Assembly (NCBI RefSeq): GCF_000204055.1
Contig: NW_006768776.1
Location: 22,105-86,104 of the forward strand
Source: Melampsora larici-populina 98AG31
Lineage: Eukaryota > Basidiomycota > Pucciniomycetes > Pucciniales > Melampsoraceae
Length of the DNA: 64,000 bases
Direction of reading: 5' to 3'
Part shown: piece by piece, positions 45,990 to 58,228 of the stretch
How positions within the stretch are numbered: the first letter of the stretch is position 1
How the letters are laid out: each line of letters opens with the position of its first letter
The notes under the pieces: model-generated
Told to the model about the DNA's origin: nothing
The model's input: only the letters and a program-made list of their open reading frames with translations
The model's database searches: none
Program-made: the position numbers and the translations under genes

Positions 45990-48900
45990 ATGTCACCAGC
46001 AACTGGACCATCACCACCACCACCACCACGTCCACCACCATCATCAACCACAAACCAATCTACTAATTCAAATCAAACTAATTATCAAAAACATTCAATC
46101 TCTTTAACTTCTTCGAATAAAAAAAAATCAAAATCAAAATTCAATTTACTTCAATCTTCTTCTCCTTCAAAGCAATCTCAATCTACTCCTCAATCTCAAC
46201 CTCAACCTCAATCTCAATCTCAACCTCAATCTCAACCTCAACCTAAACCTCAACCTAAACCTCAAGCAGCGTAAGTCTTTTCTTTCAATGTTTGTAATTA
46301 GTTATCTTCAATCAAACTGATCTGATTTGAATCATCGTCGTCTTTAGTCCTCAAACTTATTCTTCACAGGTAACTCTCACTTCAACATCGATACATCAAA
46401 CTTGATCGTTCGGTTAACTTTTGTATTCTTTGATTTTTCTTTAACAGGTTCCAAGTTCACCTACCAAGAAAATCAAACTCTCTCATCCTACTATCATCAA
46501 TTCGAATTCGAATTCTACAACCACGATCAATCCACCTCAACAAACCAAGATGATCATGAAAAAAGTAAGTATTCTGATCGATCAAATCCGAAACCATTCA
46601 TCCAAAACCCATGTTCCTAACAAACTTTTGTCTTCCATTTGATTTATCTAGAAACCCAAACCGAAAACCCAATCAAAAACAAAACATCAAACCAACCAGA
46701 CCCCCAGCCCATCCAAAAGTTTCCTATCAATCTCGATTTCTCTATTCCTAAAGATCTCAATCTGTTATTTATTATTTGGATACTTTTACTTTTGTCCAAA
46801 AGATCCGACTCAGAACCCATTAGTGTGTTCGAACCTAGCCGAACTTCATTGGGCCTTATCACCACATCTTTCTCCTTACATTCAAACCTACAATCAAAAG
46901 ATTCATCAACCTATCCAAGCAAAAGTTTTGCCGATTTGGAATCAACAGGTTTTACCTGTTTGGAATCATCATGTGCTTCCTTCGATTAGTAAACTTTCAA
47001 ATCGGGTTGAAGAACTTGAACTTGGTCAAAAAATTAAACCGGTGATGGATCATTTAAATGATCGGTATGATTCTAAACTTTTACCTTATGTAGAGCTTAT
47101 TACAAACTGGTTTAAAGAACATTTAAAAGTTTTAAAAAAATCAAAATTCATTAAACGGTTCAAACAGAACTCCATCTTATTGAAATCTTTTTTAACTGAT
47201 CAACTTCAATTAAATTTGATTCCAATCACTAAAAAAACTTATCAAGATCAAATCAATCCTGTTTTCCTTAAACACATTAAACCTAGATTCATTGAACTTA
47301 AGAAAAAGGTCTTTGAACATCAAGTTTGGTTTAAATCAAAAGAAACCATTCAAGTTTGGTACGAAACTCATTTGATCAAGACCTTTCATCATCTTATGGA
47401 TGTTTATGTAAGACCTCAAGTTCAAAAGATTTTAACCAAATTAAATGAATATCGAGAAAGAAAACAAACGAAAGTAGAAGTAGAAGATTTTAAAGATGAA
47501 AAGAAGTCTAAGGATGAAGAAGTTCAAGAAGAATCAGTTGGTCAAGAACCGGTTGAAGTTGTGCCAGAGGAAAGTCAACTTGAGGAGCCGGTCGTAGTGG
47601 TTGATGAAGAAGTGATAGTTGAAGAACCTGTGGTAGTTATTCAGGAGGAGATAGTTGAAAAGCCAGCTGTAGTTATTGATGAGCAAGAAATGATTGAAGA
47701 ACCTGTTAAAATCGATGAAGAGCCCAAGATCACTGAAGAACCAACTGTAGTCATTCAAGAAGAAGATCTCATCGAAGAACCTGATGTGATGATCCAGGAA
47801 GCACAGTCAGAGGTGTTTGAAGAGCCAGAAGTGACGATCGAAGAACAGTCTACGATCTTCGAAGCTGATGTGATCGACGTACCACCAGTTGTCAGCGAAG
47901 AAGAACCCGTGGTGGTTGAAGACTTGCCTGTTGCAGTCAAAGAATCAGCAGAAACGGTAGAAGAACCAGCGGTATTAGTCAAGGAATCACCAGTCCCAGT
48001 CAAGGAACAGCCGGTAGTAGCCGAGGAACCACCAGTATCGAACGAACAGGAATCTCCAACGGTGATCGAAGAAGAAACAACAGCGAACGAAAAAGAACAA
48101 GCGGTCAATGAAGAAGAGACAGTTCGAATTGATACAGAACCTAGAGTTTCAGACGATCAGTCGGTGAAGATAGATCATCTTGAATCGAATGAAGGATCAT
48201 CGCCTGTATTGGAAGTGAAACAGATGACTGAATCGGAAAAGGAAAAGAATACTGAAGATCTACTTGCAGATGATCTCGATGGTAAGTTTGAAAGTTTCTT
48301 TGATATCAGTTTTTGATTTCAAAAAAATCGATTGTTTGGATTAAACCCAACATGTGAGATTTTACTGATTTGTTTTTTTGGCTTTCGTCGATTAGAATTT
48401 CTTGAGTTGATAAAAGATGAAGAAGAACAAGAAAAACTAAAACCTACAAAAGAAGAAGAATCGACTCAAAGAAAGAAAAGAAGAACGACCGAAGAAACCG
48501 CCAGTGATCGGATCGAATTAGAAACCTATCGAGAAGTAGGGTATTCGAAAATGAAAGAACTAGAAGAAATCCAACTAAAGAAACTAATAGAATTAATTAA
48601 TTTAAAACGAAACGAAGAGAATCTAAAAGAGTTGAATGAAATCATCAATGAAAAAAGAATTGAAACGATTCGAATCGAAAGAGAAAAGTTGATTAAAAAA
48701 TTAAAGAAATGGTTTGAAAAGAATGAAAAGGTTGAATTGAAATCGATGGAATCAAAGTTTGAAGAAATCGAATTGATCATAAAGAAATCTAAAGAAAAGT
48801 TTAAGTTGAAGGTGATTGAGATCGAATTGAATAGGATTAAAGAGTTTGAGATTGATCAGTTGAAGGAAGAGATGAAGGTTTTGGAAACGGTTTGGGTTCC

Positions 48901-49346
48901 TTTACAGGATTATGTGGTTCAGGTTCAGGCTGTGCTTGGACCTGGCTTTACTTGGTTAGAAGATGTGACCTATAAAGATTGGGAAAGTAAGTGAACATTC
49001 TTTTTTCCCTCAAAAAAACATCAAGAATACTGATGAGTGATTATTGGATTGGGGGGATTTAGGTTATCATTTATTTTCAAATTTGTCAAATAAATCTAAA
49101 GAAAGGTTTCAAGAGCTAATCATGAATGGAAAAGATCCTAAAACAGATCAAAGTTTAAAAGTTTTAGAGTTTTTTGAAAAGATTAGAGAAACTTATGATT
49201 TGGTTTTGGATGAGGCTAGAGTTTTTGATTTGAAATTGGATAGATTAAGGATTAGGTATGTTGAGAGATTGGAAAAGGAAATGGAAAAGGAAAATGAAAT
49301 GGGAAATGGAAATGGACGGGATGGGATTGGGAAAGATGAGCTTTAG
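45990..49346 (+). CDS. Single-span, coiled-coil protein, 974 residues
   Basis: Six exons (45990-46270, 46348-46369, 46448-46564, 46652-48281, 48396-48986, 49063-49346) join in frame. Order: a proline/serine/glutamine-rich N terminus with PQPQSQ-type repeats; one hydrophobic span (ISLFLKISICYLLFGYFYF) near residue 170; a helical region with WNQQVLPVWNHHVLP; a long acidic stretch of imperfect EEPVVVI-type repeats; a charged coiled coil (EEIQLKKLIELINLKRNEEN); and a C-terminal motif LEDVTYKDWESYHLF. One span followed by coiled coil, with a VTYKDW-like end, recalls the fungal She10/Osw7 proteins of spore-wall biology; this is a tentative match. The start is the first ATG after the transposon boundary. 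The upstream element may supply or disturb its promoter. Confidence 0.75.
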
Positions 49347-50543
49347 GGTTTGGCGGTTTGGATGGGTTTGAAGTTTTTTGAAGTTGAGAGTTGAGAGTTG
49401 GATTAAGAAAGTTGAAGGATTTTTTTGGGGGGTTTTGGGGGGTTTAGAGACTTTCTTGTGGAAGTAGGCATTTTGGTTTGATTATTGATTATTGATGAAG
49501 GTTTTTGGTTTTTTTGGTTTTTTTTCTACAAATAATTAATTTTGATTAAATAAAAAAAATTGATCATTTGTTAGATTTTTTTTTTCATTGAAACCATTCA
49601 CCCACCCATCCTAGAGAAAAAAATGGATTTTGAGAAATTTATTGAAATTCAGGTTTTTTGATTCATTCAGTTTTACATTTAATCTTTAATGATGTTATAC
49701 TTTTTTTTTTCACTTTTTTTTTCCTAGGTTGTGGTTAATTGATTGATTATGAATGAAATATTGGTGTTTTTGAAGAAAATTGAATTACATTGATTTTTTT
49801 TTTCAAATGTTTATGAGGGTTTATGGTACATAATACAAGTGTTGATTTTTTTGGCATTTTGATATATGGTTATAGAATTCTTTCTTCTTTACAATTTTTT
49901 TTTTTGAATTGGTTTACATTTTTTTGATTTTTTGAAGCTTTGTTGGTTTTTTTTTGGTTGATTAAAGATTTTGTTTTTCAAATTTCTTAAGATGTGAATT
50001 TATAAGATCAATTTTTGGTTCAATTACTAGAGAATTGTATTGAAAGTTGAATGATAAGAAATGAAAGTGAGTTTACTGTTTGAGTGGGGATATGGATGTG
50101 GGGTGAAGTTATCTCCGAGGTTATGAAGTGCAATAATGAAGGTACAATATGACTTTAAGAGACCAAGTCTCGATCATATACACACTAGACCCTGGAGGAT
50201 AGCTAAGTTGGACTGAGGAATGGACTGGAATGGACAAATGGCTCAATATAGGAGAAAGTGTCAGGGTGCTGAATGATAATTTTGATGATGAAGGCCCAGG
50301 TTCTAGATCGAGATCTCCATGTGGTTGAGATATATGGCGCTTAAACTGAGTTTGATAGTACAATTATAGTTTAACTGAATTTTAATTTTAACTTTTAACT
50401 TTTTCTTTTCTTTTCCTTACTTATCGATTTCCTCACATCAAGCACACACAAACACAAATACCAAGACCAAGACCAAGAGACCAACAGTAACACCTAACGA
50501 TCGAATCACCAATCTGATTCTCAATCCTACTTAACTCTGATAC
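49347..50543. other. Intergenic, T-rich
   Basis: Long T runs and AT-rich DNA follow the stop codon. A CACACAAACACAAATACC-like stretch precedes the next ATG. No gene was recognised. Confidence 0.5.
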
Positions 50544-51687
50544 ATGTCTCAACAAAACTACGAGCCATGTTTCTCATTCTCAGTTCCACCTGGCAAACCA
50601 ACCGATCCAGCTTATGCAGATCCTACTCCAATCTTATCAAATCGTGATATCAATTTCAATCGTCAGATCACAACTGCAGTTTCAAGTACAAGTGAACCAT
50701 CTACTTCATCTCCATTCGCATTCTCAATCTTATCAGAATCATCAAAACAACCCATCCCAACCCCAAAACAAAACCCAAAACTTAAACCGAACCTGAACCA
50801 TCGAAACTCATTACCAAACCAACATTCTTACCAACCACACCATCCAAGTAGTCCAAAAGATTCTAAAGACTTACAACCAAACGAATCAAAACGAATCAAA
50901 CTAGAACCGATTTGTTGGAACAGATCGCTTGACAATCAAGAAAGCTTACATCAAACCACTACCATTTCAAATCAGTTATGTTCTCCTACTCATCCTCATC
51001 CTCATCCTCATCCGATCCATCATCAATCTCATCTACCAAACCAAATCGAGTATCAAAAACCGTTTTGTTTACAAGCTGTACCTACTCAACGAAAACGTCC
51101 CAGAAGAAGGTTTGAAGAAGTCTGTTTTGTTTTCATTTATTCTTTTCCTCATTTTTTTAAACCAAAGCAATCAAATCATTCAAAACGTACAAGATTGCAA
51201 AACTTTGGTCAAAAAAAGAGTCTTCAAAACGAAGAAATATAAAAAAACCCGGGTGACTTATGGTTTTTTTTTTTTTTTTGGTTTTACGAAAAGAATAGAT
51301 CGAAAGACTTTACGGATGTCTTTATCCAGGTTGTACAAAAGCTTATGGAACCTTGAACCATTTAAACGCACATGTCTTAATGCAAAAACATGGAAAAAAA
51401 CGACTTCCAGAAGGTTTGTTTAATAAATCCTTCTTACGTCATCAAGCTTTTTGAGAATTAATTCATGAATCTTTTTTTTGGTTTGTGGAATAGAATTTAA
51501 GGAGGTTAGAAGAGAGTGGAGGTTAAGGAAACGGTTTAATGGGAATATTAAAGATGATAGGTAAGCTCTTTGAACTGGATTTCAATTCTCATTCGAAATA
51601 TTCGGTTGACTCTTTTCTTTTTTGGGTTTGGGGGATTTCAGAGGAACGGATGAGTGTGATTTGAAAGATGATGGTGAAACTTCATGA
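50544..51687 (+). CDS. Con7-like C2H2 zinc-finger protein
   Basis: Exons 50544-51119, 51299-51413, 51494-51560 and 51642-51687 join in frame to 267 residues. The N-terminal half is disordered (Ser, Pro, His, Asn) with a KRIKLEP basic patch and KRPRRRFEE at the first junction. Across that junction comes one C2H2 finger, YGCLYPGCTKAYGTLNHLNA, with H at HLNAH, followed by VLMQKHGKKRLPE and EEFKEVRREWRLRKR. This finger plus the KHGxKR-EEF-EW tail is the hallmark of Con7-type regulators, which control morphogenesis and infection-structure formation in the rice blast fungus. The domain assignment is firm; the role in this organism is inference. It is shorter than most filamentous-ascomycete relatives. 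Confidence 0.85.
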
Positions 51688-53897
51688 CCCAATTAAGTTT
51701 CTTCAAAAGATCATCAACTAGGCTTTTTTTTGGTTTAACTATCAGATATCATGTATGCGTAGAACAATCATTAAGACTTCTTGGTTTTGATTTGGTTCTA
51801 TTAAACCTAGGATTCAGTTCACTTGTAAGGTTTTGTTTTTCGGATCGGTTTCGGTTTCGGATTGTTTGGAGTTCGGTTTCGTATATATATTGGGTTATTT
51901 TGAATTTCCTATCATTTCGTTGTACGGGTTTACACGGTTGATTTTTGTTTTGTTTTGTGTGATTCGTTATAAAAAGAGTGAGTATTATTTTAACATAGCC
52001 AAGGATTTAGTTTTTTTCTTCTTCAAAAAATTGGTCTTTATTATATCTTGTGTCTATAATGCTTCTTTTTATATTGTTATTTTTGGACTTGTTTTTTTTT
52101 TGGTTTTTTTTGGTTTTTTGGTTTTTTGTAGAGTGTAGAAATTCGAGATACAGAATTAGTAACAATGTTCCTGAAGGTCTTTATCACCTAAAGTGTGTTA
52201 ATATATCTCTTTACATTTTTAATTTTATTGTCATTTGATGAAGTTCATTAGTATTGGATTGAATAGTTCTTGAACAGTCTTCAAATTCTTTGGATTATTA
52301 TTATACATATATATATATCTTGAAGGTTTATTTTTATTTTTTGTTCATCTTAGTTTTGGGTGATTTTCTTTTCATGGTTTTGATTCTTGATTCTTGAAGT
52401 TGGTATATAGAAATGTGATTTAAAGACTTTAAGGTCTTACTAAAAGATCATTGAAAACTGTTTAAATTCAAACCATTATCTCTTTCTTGAATGTGGTAAT
52501 CTAAATGACAAAGCTGAGCTACTCTACTTGCCAGCTCCAAAGAAAGTCTTAAAAAATTTGCCTAAAACACACAGTTTGAAAGAATCCATTTCCAAGACAC
52601 TTCCTAGATTGGAAAATTCAAGGATTTTCTGGTCAGTGTCTTATAACTCACTTTGTGATAGACTAATGAGAAGCTTTGTAAGAAATGTGGAGAGTGTATG
52701 AGTAGAGAGGAAGGGAAAGAAGAACTAGAATGTCTAGTGGTTACCTGTGATCTCTGTGTTATTAGGGTGCTATGTATACATACTTCAGCCCTAGGAGGCC
52801 TGATGCTTTTGTGGGAAACATGGACTTGCATATCTTTTCTGTTTGTCTTATATGAGTACTGAATCTGGTAAACCTGTACATCAGCTTTTTCTTCTCACTT
52901 TCTCCTGTTCTTCACAATCAATCAATGTACTCTCAGCTTATCAGAATACTGTTTGTTGGAGTCTGATATTGAAATTTCATTGAGGTCTTGTTCAGTATGG
53001 CATGAATAGTGTGCATGATAAGCACTTGATATGTTCAGATACAATATGATTTAGTTGAGGTTTAAGCAACAGATCAATTGAAGAACATGTGAAATATTAA
53101 TTCTCAACAGATTCTTGTTGTAGTAAGACTTAAAATTGTCCATATTGATTTTTTGTTGGGTCAAGTAATGAATAAATTCATGAAATTTCTAAAGCCAAGT
53201 CACCTACAAACTATGTGAAATGAAACTGTCAGTTGGGTGGGGCTCAATACCAAGGTACATCAAATTTCAACATTCATCAACCAAGGCCCCACAGGGTGTC
53301 CAGCAGACAAGAAATGTTGAGTATCATACCAAAAATGGTCAAACCAAATAGCTGTGAAATGTGAAAAGGTTAAAGTAATATTCCTAAACAACTGTACCAA
53401 AAAATGTAAACATCATAAGAAAGTATGGTAAACAAAACCAGATATTGGTATATCAAAACAGGAACACACCAAAGTGGAACACTAAACTAGACATAAAAGG
53501 GGAGTACAGGTGGGAGATGAAAAATCATTAATGAGGCAAAAGGACTTGAGTATGGTATTGCAAGTGAACAGTGATAAAGAACCCTGTCAATAAGAAGTTT
53601 CCAACTTCAATTCTCCTCATCATAATATCAAGTTCAAACACTCTTTTCTCACAGAGTTTTTCAAACACAATTCTAATCATGCATTTGATTTTCACACCAC
53701 TTGTACACACTAGGGTCCTAATTACCATGCTTAAATGAAAAGATTTTATCTGGTGTTGCTTTGAATGCAAGCTCCACGTGCCGCAAGGGCATTCTACGCA
53801 GGCCTTTCTCATTCTATCAGTAAAAGTATCAATCATTCCTTGAGTCATGTTGGGAAGAACAATATGATCAGGACCATCGAAGCAAATCATTACTATT
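51688..53897. other. Intergenic, no supported gene
   Basis: The first part is T-rich downstream DNA of the zinc-finger gene. The 120-residue minus-strand frame at 53528-53890 starts 8 bp after the stop of the next gene and looks like read-through noise. An AT microsatellite (ATATATATAT) lies near 52308. Confidence 0.45.
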
Positions 53898-56786
53898 TCA
53901 AAAGTCTAGGTATTTCAGACAGCTTTTGATTGATTCATCCAAATTATCTGGATTCAGTTTGTGTGTCTCATTCTCTCGTTCTGCCATTAGTATTGGATTG
54001 TATGGATGAGAAAGTTTCCAATTTTCAAGACCACTGATCTTTTCCTTTCTGTAATGGAAGTACTCAATGAATGCATGTCCCTTGTTCCAACACTTCTGTG
54101 GAACACTAAGATCCCAATTTCCTAGTACACGTGAACTTTTCCTACCCTGATTGAGATCACTCTTCAGCCATACTTTGAATTCTATCAATTCTTCAGCTTC
54201 AAGGCCAACATGATTTGCAATTAAGAATTCTCCTGCAGTCAACTTCTGTAGCCCATCAGCCTTTAAACCAAGATCTGAAGGTTTGATCCCCATCCCATCA
54301 GCAAGAATGGCCAAATTCTTCAACCGTTCCTGAAATAGATGAGATATTCCCTCTTCATTTACAAAGATGCTCCTTGTATACTCTTCTACCCATGGGTGTT
54401 CAAATACAGCAAACATCAGATCGATCTGCAAGGTTACCCTTCCATGCATTGCTTTGATCAACTGATTAACTCTATTTATAATTTCTGCCTTAGTCAAGGT
54501 TTTCCAGTTCACCTTTTCTGATGATAAATCAAGTACATGAGATATGGTCCCCATCAATGATAAGATGGCCCCTTGACATAAAAACCCACTTGATAAAGCA
54601 TATTTCAAGAATTTTGAATTTCTATAGGTATCATCAAAAGTCATCATAAACATTGATGCTTTTCTCTTTTCCACTTCTGATGCAGAATTCTTATAAAGTT
54701 TCTCAAAATCAGTTTTACTCAAATTCTTTGTTATCACATTTACTTGCTTCCATTTACCTATTTTATAATCAAGAAAATGAGGAAAAAATTGATCAAACTT
54801 AAATAATTTTCCAAATTCAATTGAAGCTTGAGGAATTGATTCTTTTTTATTTTCAAAGTTATAAACAAATATCAATTCATTACATTGTGCAGAAAATGAT
54901 ATTATCCTTCTATATGCTTCTTTTATATCACCAAATGTATACTGAAACCCATCACATGTTGAGAACCATTGTTCTTTGTCACTCAGTAAATTGGTACGTA
55001 AAACATATGCAAATTGTAAATTTGTTACATCTATCTGAATATTTTGTCTTTTATCATCAAATTTTAGGGCATGCCTCATGAAAATGTGTCCAGGAATCTT
55101 TAAAATCTGTTCCAAGATTTCACCAAACTGGCTCTGACTCATCATGTCTGTAGGACTTTGTGAATGCAGTGCCAGGGATGTAGACTCTGAAGTATCTGGT
55201 TCAGAAGCCTTCATCATGCTTTCACTAGCAGCCTTTTTCCTTGGATTCTTAAGCTTTTTAGATGAGGACTTGCTCTTATTTGACTTTTGAGTTTTTCTTC
55301 TAGTATTATGTGATGGTGTGAGATAGACTCTCTTTTGATCATCAGATGTGCTTCCTTCCAATCTCTTTGTTTCTTCATCTTTTGAGTTCTCAACTGATTT
55401 TGACAAGATATCTGCAACTTCTTCTGTATCATGAGCTTGTACTACATCTTCAATCATTTCTGCCTTGGTTATCAGTTCATTTTGTGGCAGATTCAAAGAA
55501 CTAGAGGTAGTTGGCTCTGATGGTAGAGTTTGAGAATGCAAATCCTCAAACAATTTTCTTGATGATTTCTTTCTTGGCTTTCTGGTCCTTGTAACCAAGG
55601 GCTTGGTATGCAAAATTGGAATTGTGGCAATCTCATCATTGTTGAGGTCAGGTCTATCATTTGATACTTTTTTACTCTCATCTTCAGCAACAAGATTACT
55701 CTCTTCAAGATCAAGATCTGTATTTTCATTAGCATCCAGTGCATTCTGTTGTATGTTTTCTCCCACATGAGTCTCTTTTGGTGAAGATTCTTGTTGCAAA
55801 TCTGAGAGTTTTCCCTTCTCAACTGATCTTTCTTTGTCATCTCCAGGATTTTCAACAATTTCTGTCTGTCCTATGTTCCTCAATTCTTGGTCTGGGTGTG
55901 AGATAGTTTCATTTGGTTGACATTCTGGTATAATTTGAATATCTTCTGATGTATTGGAATGAACCTCTTTCTCAATCTCATTTGCAAGAATCTCCTCCAC
56001 TGCTTTATCAATAGATCTTTGACTTGATATCTTTGACTGTTGATTTGTGGTTATAACTGGTGGGATCTCTTCTTTCATATTGCTCTGCAGGAGTGCAGCA
56101 GGTGATCTAACATCAGGCTTCACTTTGTCTTTCAAAACAGGCTGTGATATCACTGGAATTGACAGGGAATTTATATCTTTGTTTGTTTGGACATGCAACA
56201 CAGTCTTTCTGGAGCCTTTCTTGAGGTACAACTCTGAGTTTGGTGTGGGTTTGATGCTTTTCTGAGAGGGGATATTGGATAGAAGGTCTTCATTTTGATG
56301 CTTTTTGAATCTGTTTGTTAATTTGCTCTGGTCCCTTGTAGGTAATTTGGGAAAAGAAGTCTCATATTGAACTATACTATCTTTTTCTTCCCTAAAAGAT
56401 TGTTTTGTTCCATATTGATCATATCAGGCATTATTGATATATATTTCAGTTAAATTGAGTACATACTTGACTTTTTTCTTGGGAGGTTCATGGACCATTG
56501 GGTTCTCAATGGGATATTTTAAGACTGTTGATCCTACAGTGCTTCCAGGCTGATGTTCAAAAAGTGAAAAACCAGGTGTGGCAATTGAACCAGAAAGAAT
56601 TGAATATTTTTGTGATGTCTCTTGATTTTCATTAAAGTTTTCCAGAGGTATACTTAGCCCCTTCCAGATACTGTATTGATTGTGCCTTGAATTCACTAAA
56701 TTTGATATGGTATTTTCCTCTGAGATTAATGTTGAGTAGGATACCTTGAAAAGGCAAGGATATACATAGATCAAGAGGTTTTTCAT
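53898..56786 (-). CDS. Unrecognised 937-residue, probably nuclear protein
   Basis: Exon 1 (56467-56786) and exon 2 (53898-56391) join in frame across a 75-bp GT-AG intron. The junction creates PPKKKVKEEKD, a strong basic nuclear-localisation-like patch. Residues to about 490 are disordered, acidic and serine-rich with further basic patches (RKTQKSNKSKSSSKKLKNPR, RKPRKKSSRK). The C-terminal ~400 residues look folded: FSTCDGFQYTFGDIKEAYRR, ASMFMMTFDDTYRNSKFLKY, FAVFEHPWVEEYTRS, LSVPQKCWNKGHAFIEYFHY. I recognise no family. It could be a lineage-specific chromatin or DNA-associated protein; only the localisation signal supports that. The N terminus is uncertain: the first ATG in the exon was used, but coding could extend upstream. 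Confidence 0.65.
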
Positions 56787-58228
56787 AGAAGAAAATATTT
56801 TGTTCCTTTAATCTGGTTGAAAAATATTGAATGCAAGATATGGAGATGGGGGGGATATTGAAGAGAATTTTTTCAGGATGATGGGTATTGGTAATCCAGG
56901 CACTGTTTCTCATCTGTTCATGAAACACTGCTTCACCTTTACAAACATGGAAGGGATCTTGAATGGGAAGTGTAACTGTTAAACATGATACAGTAACTAA
57001 GACAGACCATGTTTGTAAGAAAGATGTTCAATATGAAACCAAATTGCATTCCAGAATCTTTTTCTAGACTGTGTGGATATTCATGTAGGACACCACTTGA
57101 TTTGTGTTCAAAATACAGTGATCACAAGTTTTGAAATGGAATAGGGCTGATCATATAACAGCTCACAATGAAGACAGAAGAGTCATTTAGAAAGAGATAT
57201 ACCTCCCAATATTCCAAAATGTTGATTGAATCCAGATATCTTATATCCACACACAAATTGTACTAGACGCCCATGGGCCCTGATTGATCACTGTAGATAC
57301 TTTTGATTTCAAGCTTGTCAAATGTGTCCCACAAAAAGTCAGCAATTTGGCACATATTTTTCTGGGAAGCTTTGCAAAATCAATAATATATAAGTTACAG
57401 AAGTGTAATAAAGGCCTCCCTCAAGGCTTTGACTGTGCTTTTGTGATACCTGACTGGTGCATACAATATATACCATCTTTTGGGTAGAAGGATATTACCA
57501 TTGAGAGTTGGCTAAGAGATCGATTGTATGTTGTAGTCAGTGTTGATCAAGCTCTATGCTGCCCTCTCCGCCTCCCTTACATCTACCAGAATTTGATGGA
57601 TGCACTGTTGTCTTTCAACAATTTTGTGGCTTTGGTAATGTATGGTTGCAAACTCACACCAGGTTATGGACTCATTCTTCACATAAGGTAAAGATTTATC
57701 GGATGATAAAACATTGGTATCATCTGTAATAACAGGTAATAACTCATTGTAGCTCCCTAAGTGAGATAAATCACAGAGCATGGGAAGGCAGGGTCAACTA
57801 ATGCATTATTGTGCACCAGAAAGGAAAAAGTCAAATAAATCAGGAATCTTCCCCAAGTTACGGGCCTATACATGAAGGCCAAAGCATGCAAGAAGAAAAA
57901 CGATCATTCGGACCTTTCGCACTGAATTCGCAATAATCCAATATGAGCAATTCCGTCATCCAGAATATAAAGTCTGAGGCAAGACCTGCAAGACTTTATC
58001 TCGCTGCGAAGAAACACTGGAGTCAAGTTCCAGATGGGTTCAATCAATTGCGAGTCATCGTTGGACTCAAGGGCATCGCGTGTTTAGAGAGACTAAAGTG
58101 ATATCATTTTCTTTTACCATCAGGTCAAAAGTCTTGACGGTAGGCTACATTTGAGCATTTTTTAAAAGATACGTGACATAATAATATTTGGAGTAGAAAA
58201 CAAGAGGTTCAAGGACTTTTTCAACATA
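56787..58228. other. Intergenic, no supported gene
   Basis: A minus-strand frame at 57554-57781 (75 residues, LCDLSHLGSYNELLPVITDD) has a plausible amino-acid mix and might be a separate small gene or an upstream exon of the 53898 gene. No splice connection could be shown. Confidence 0.35.

Noticed and set aside
53528..53890. 120-residue minus-strand frame just after the 937-residue gene
   Set aside because: It has low-complexity hydrophobic and basic content, no splice link to the gene and no recognisable domain.
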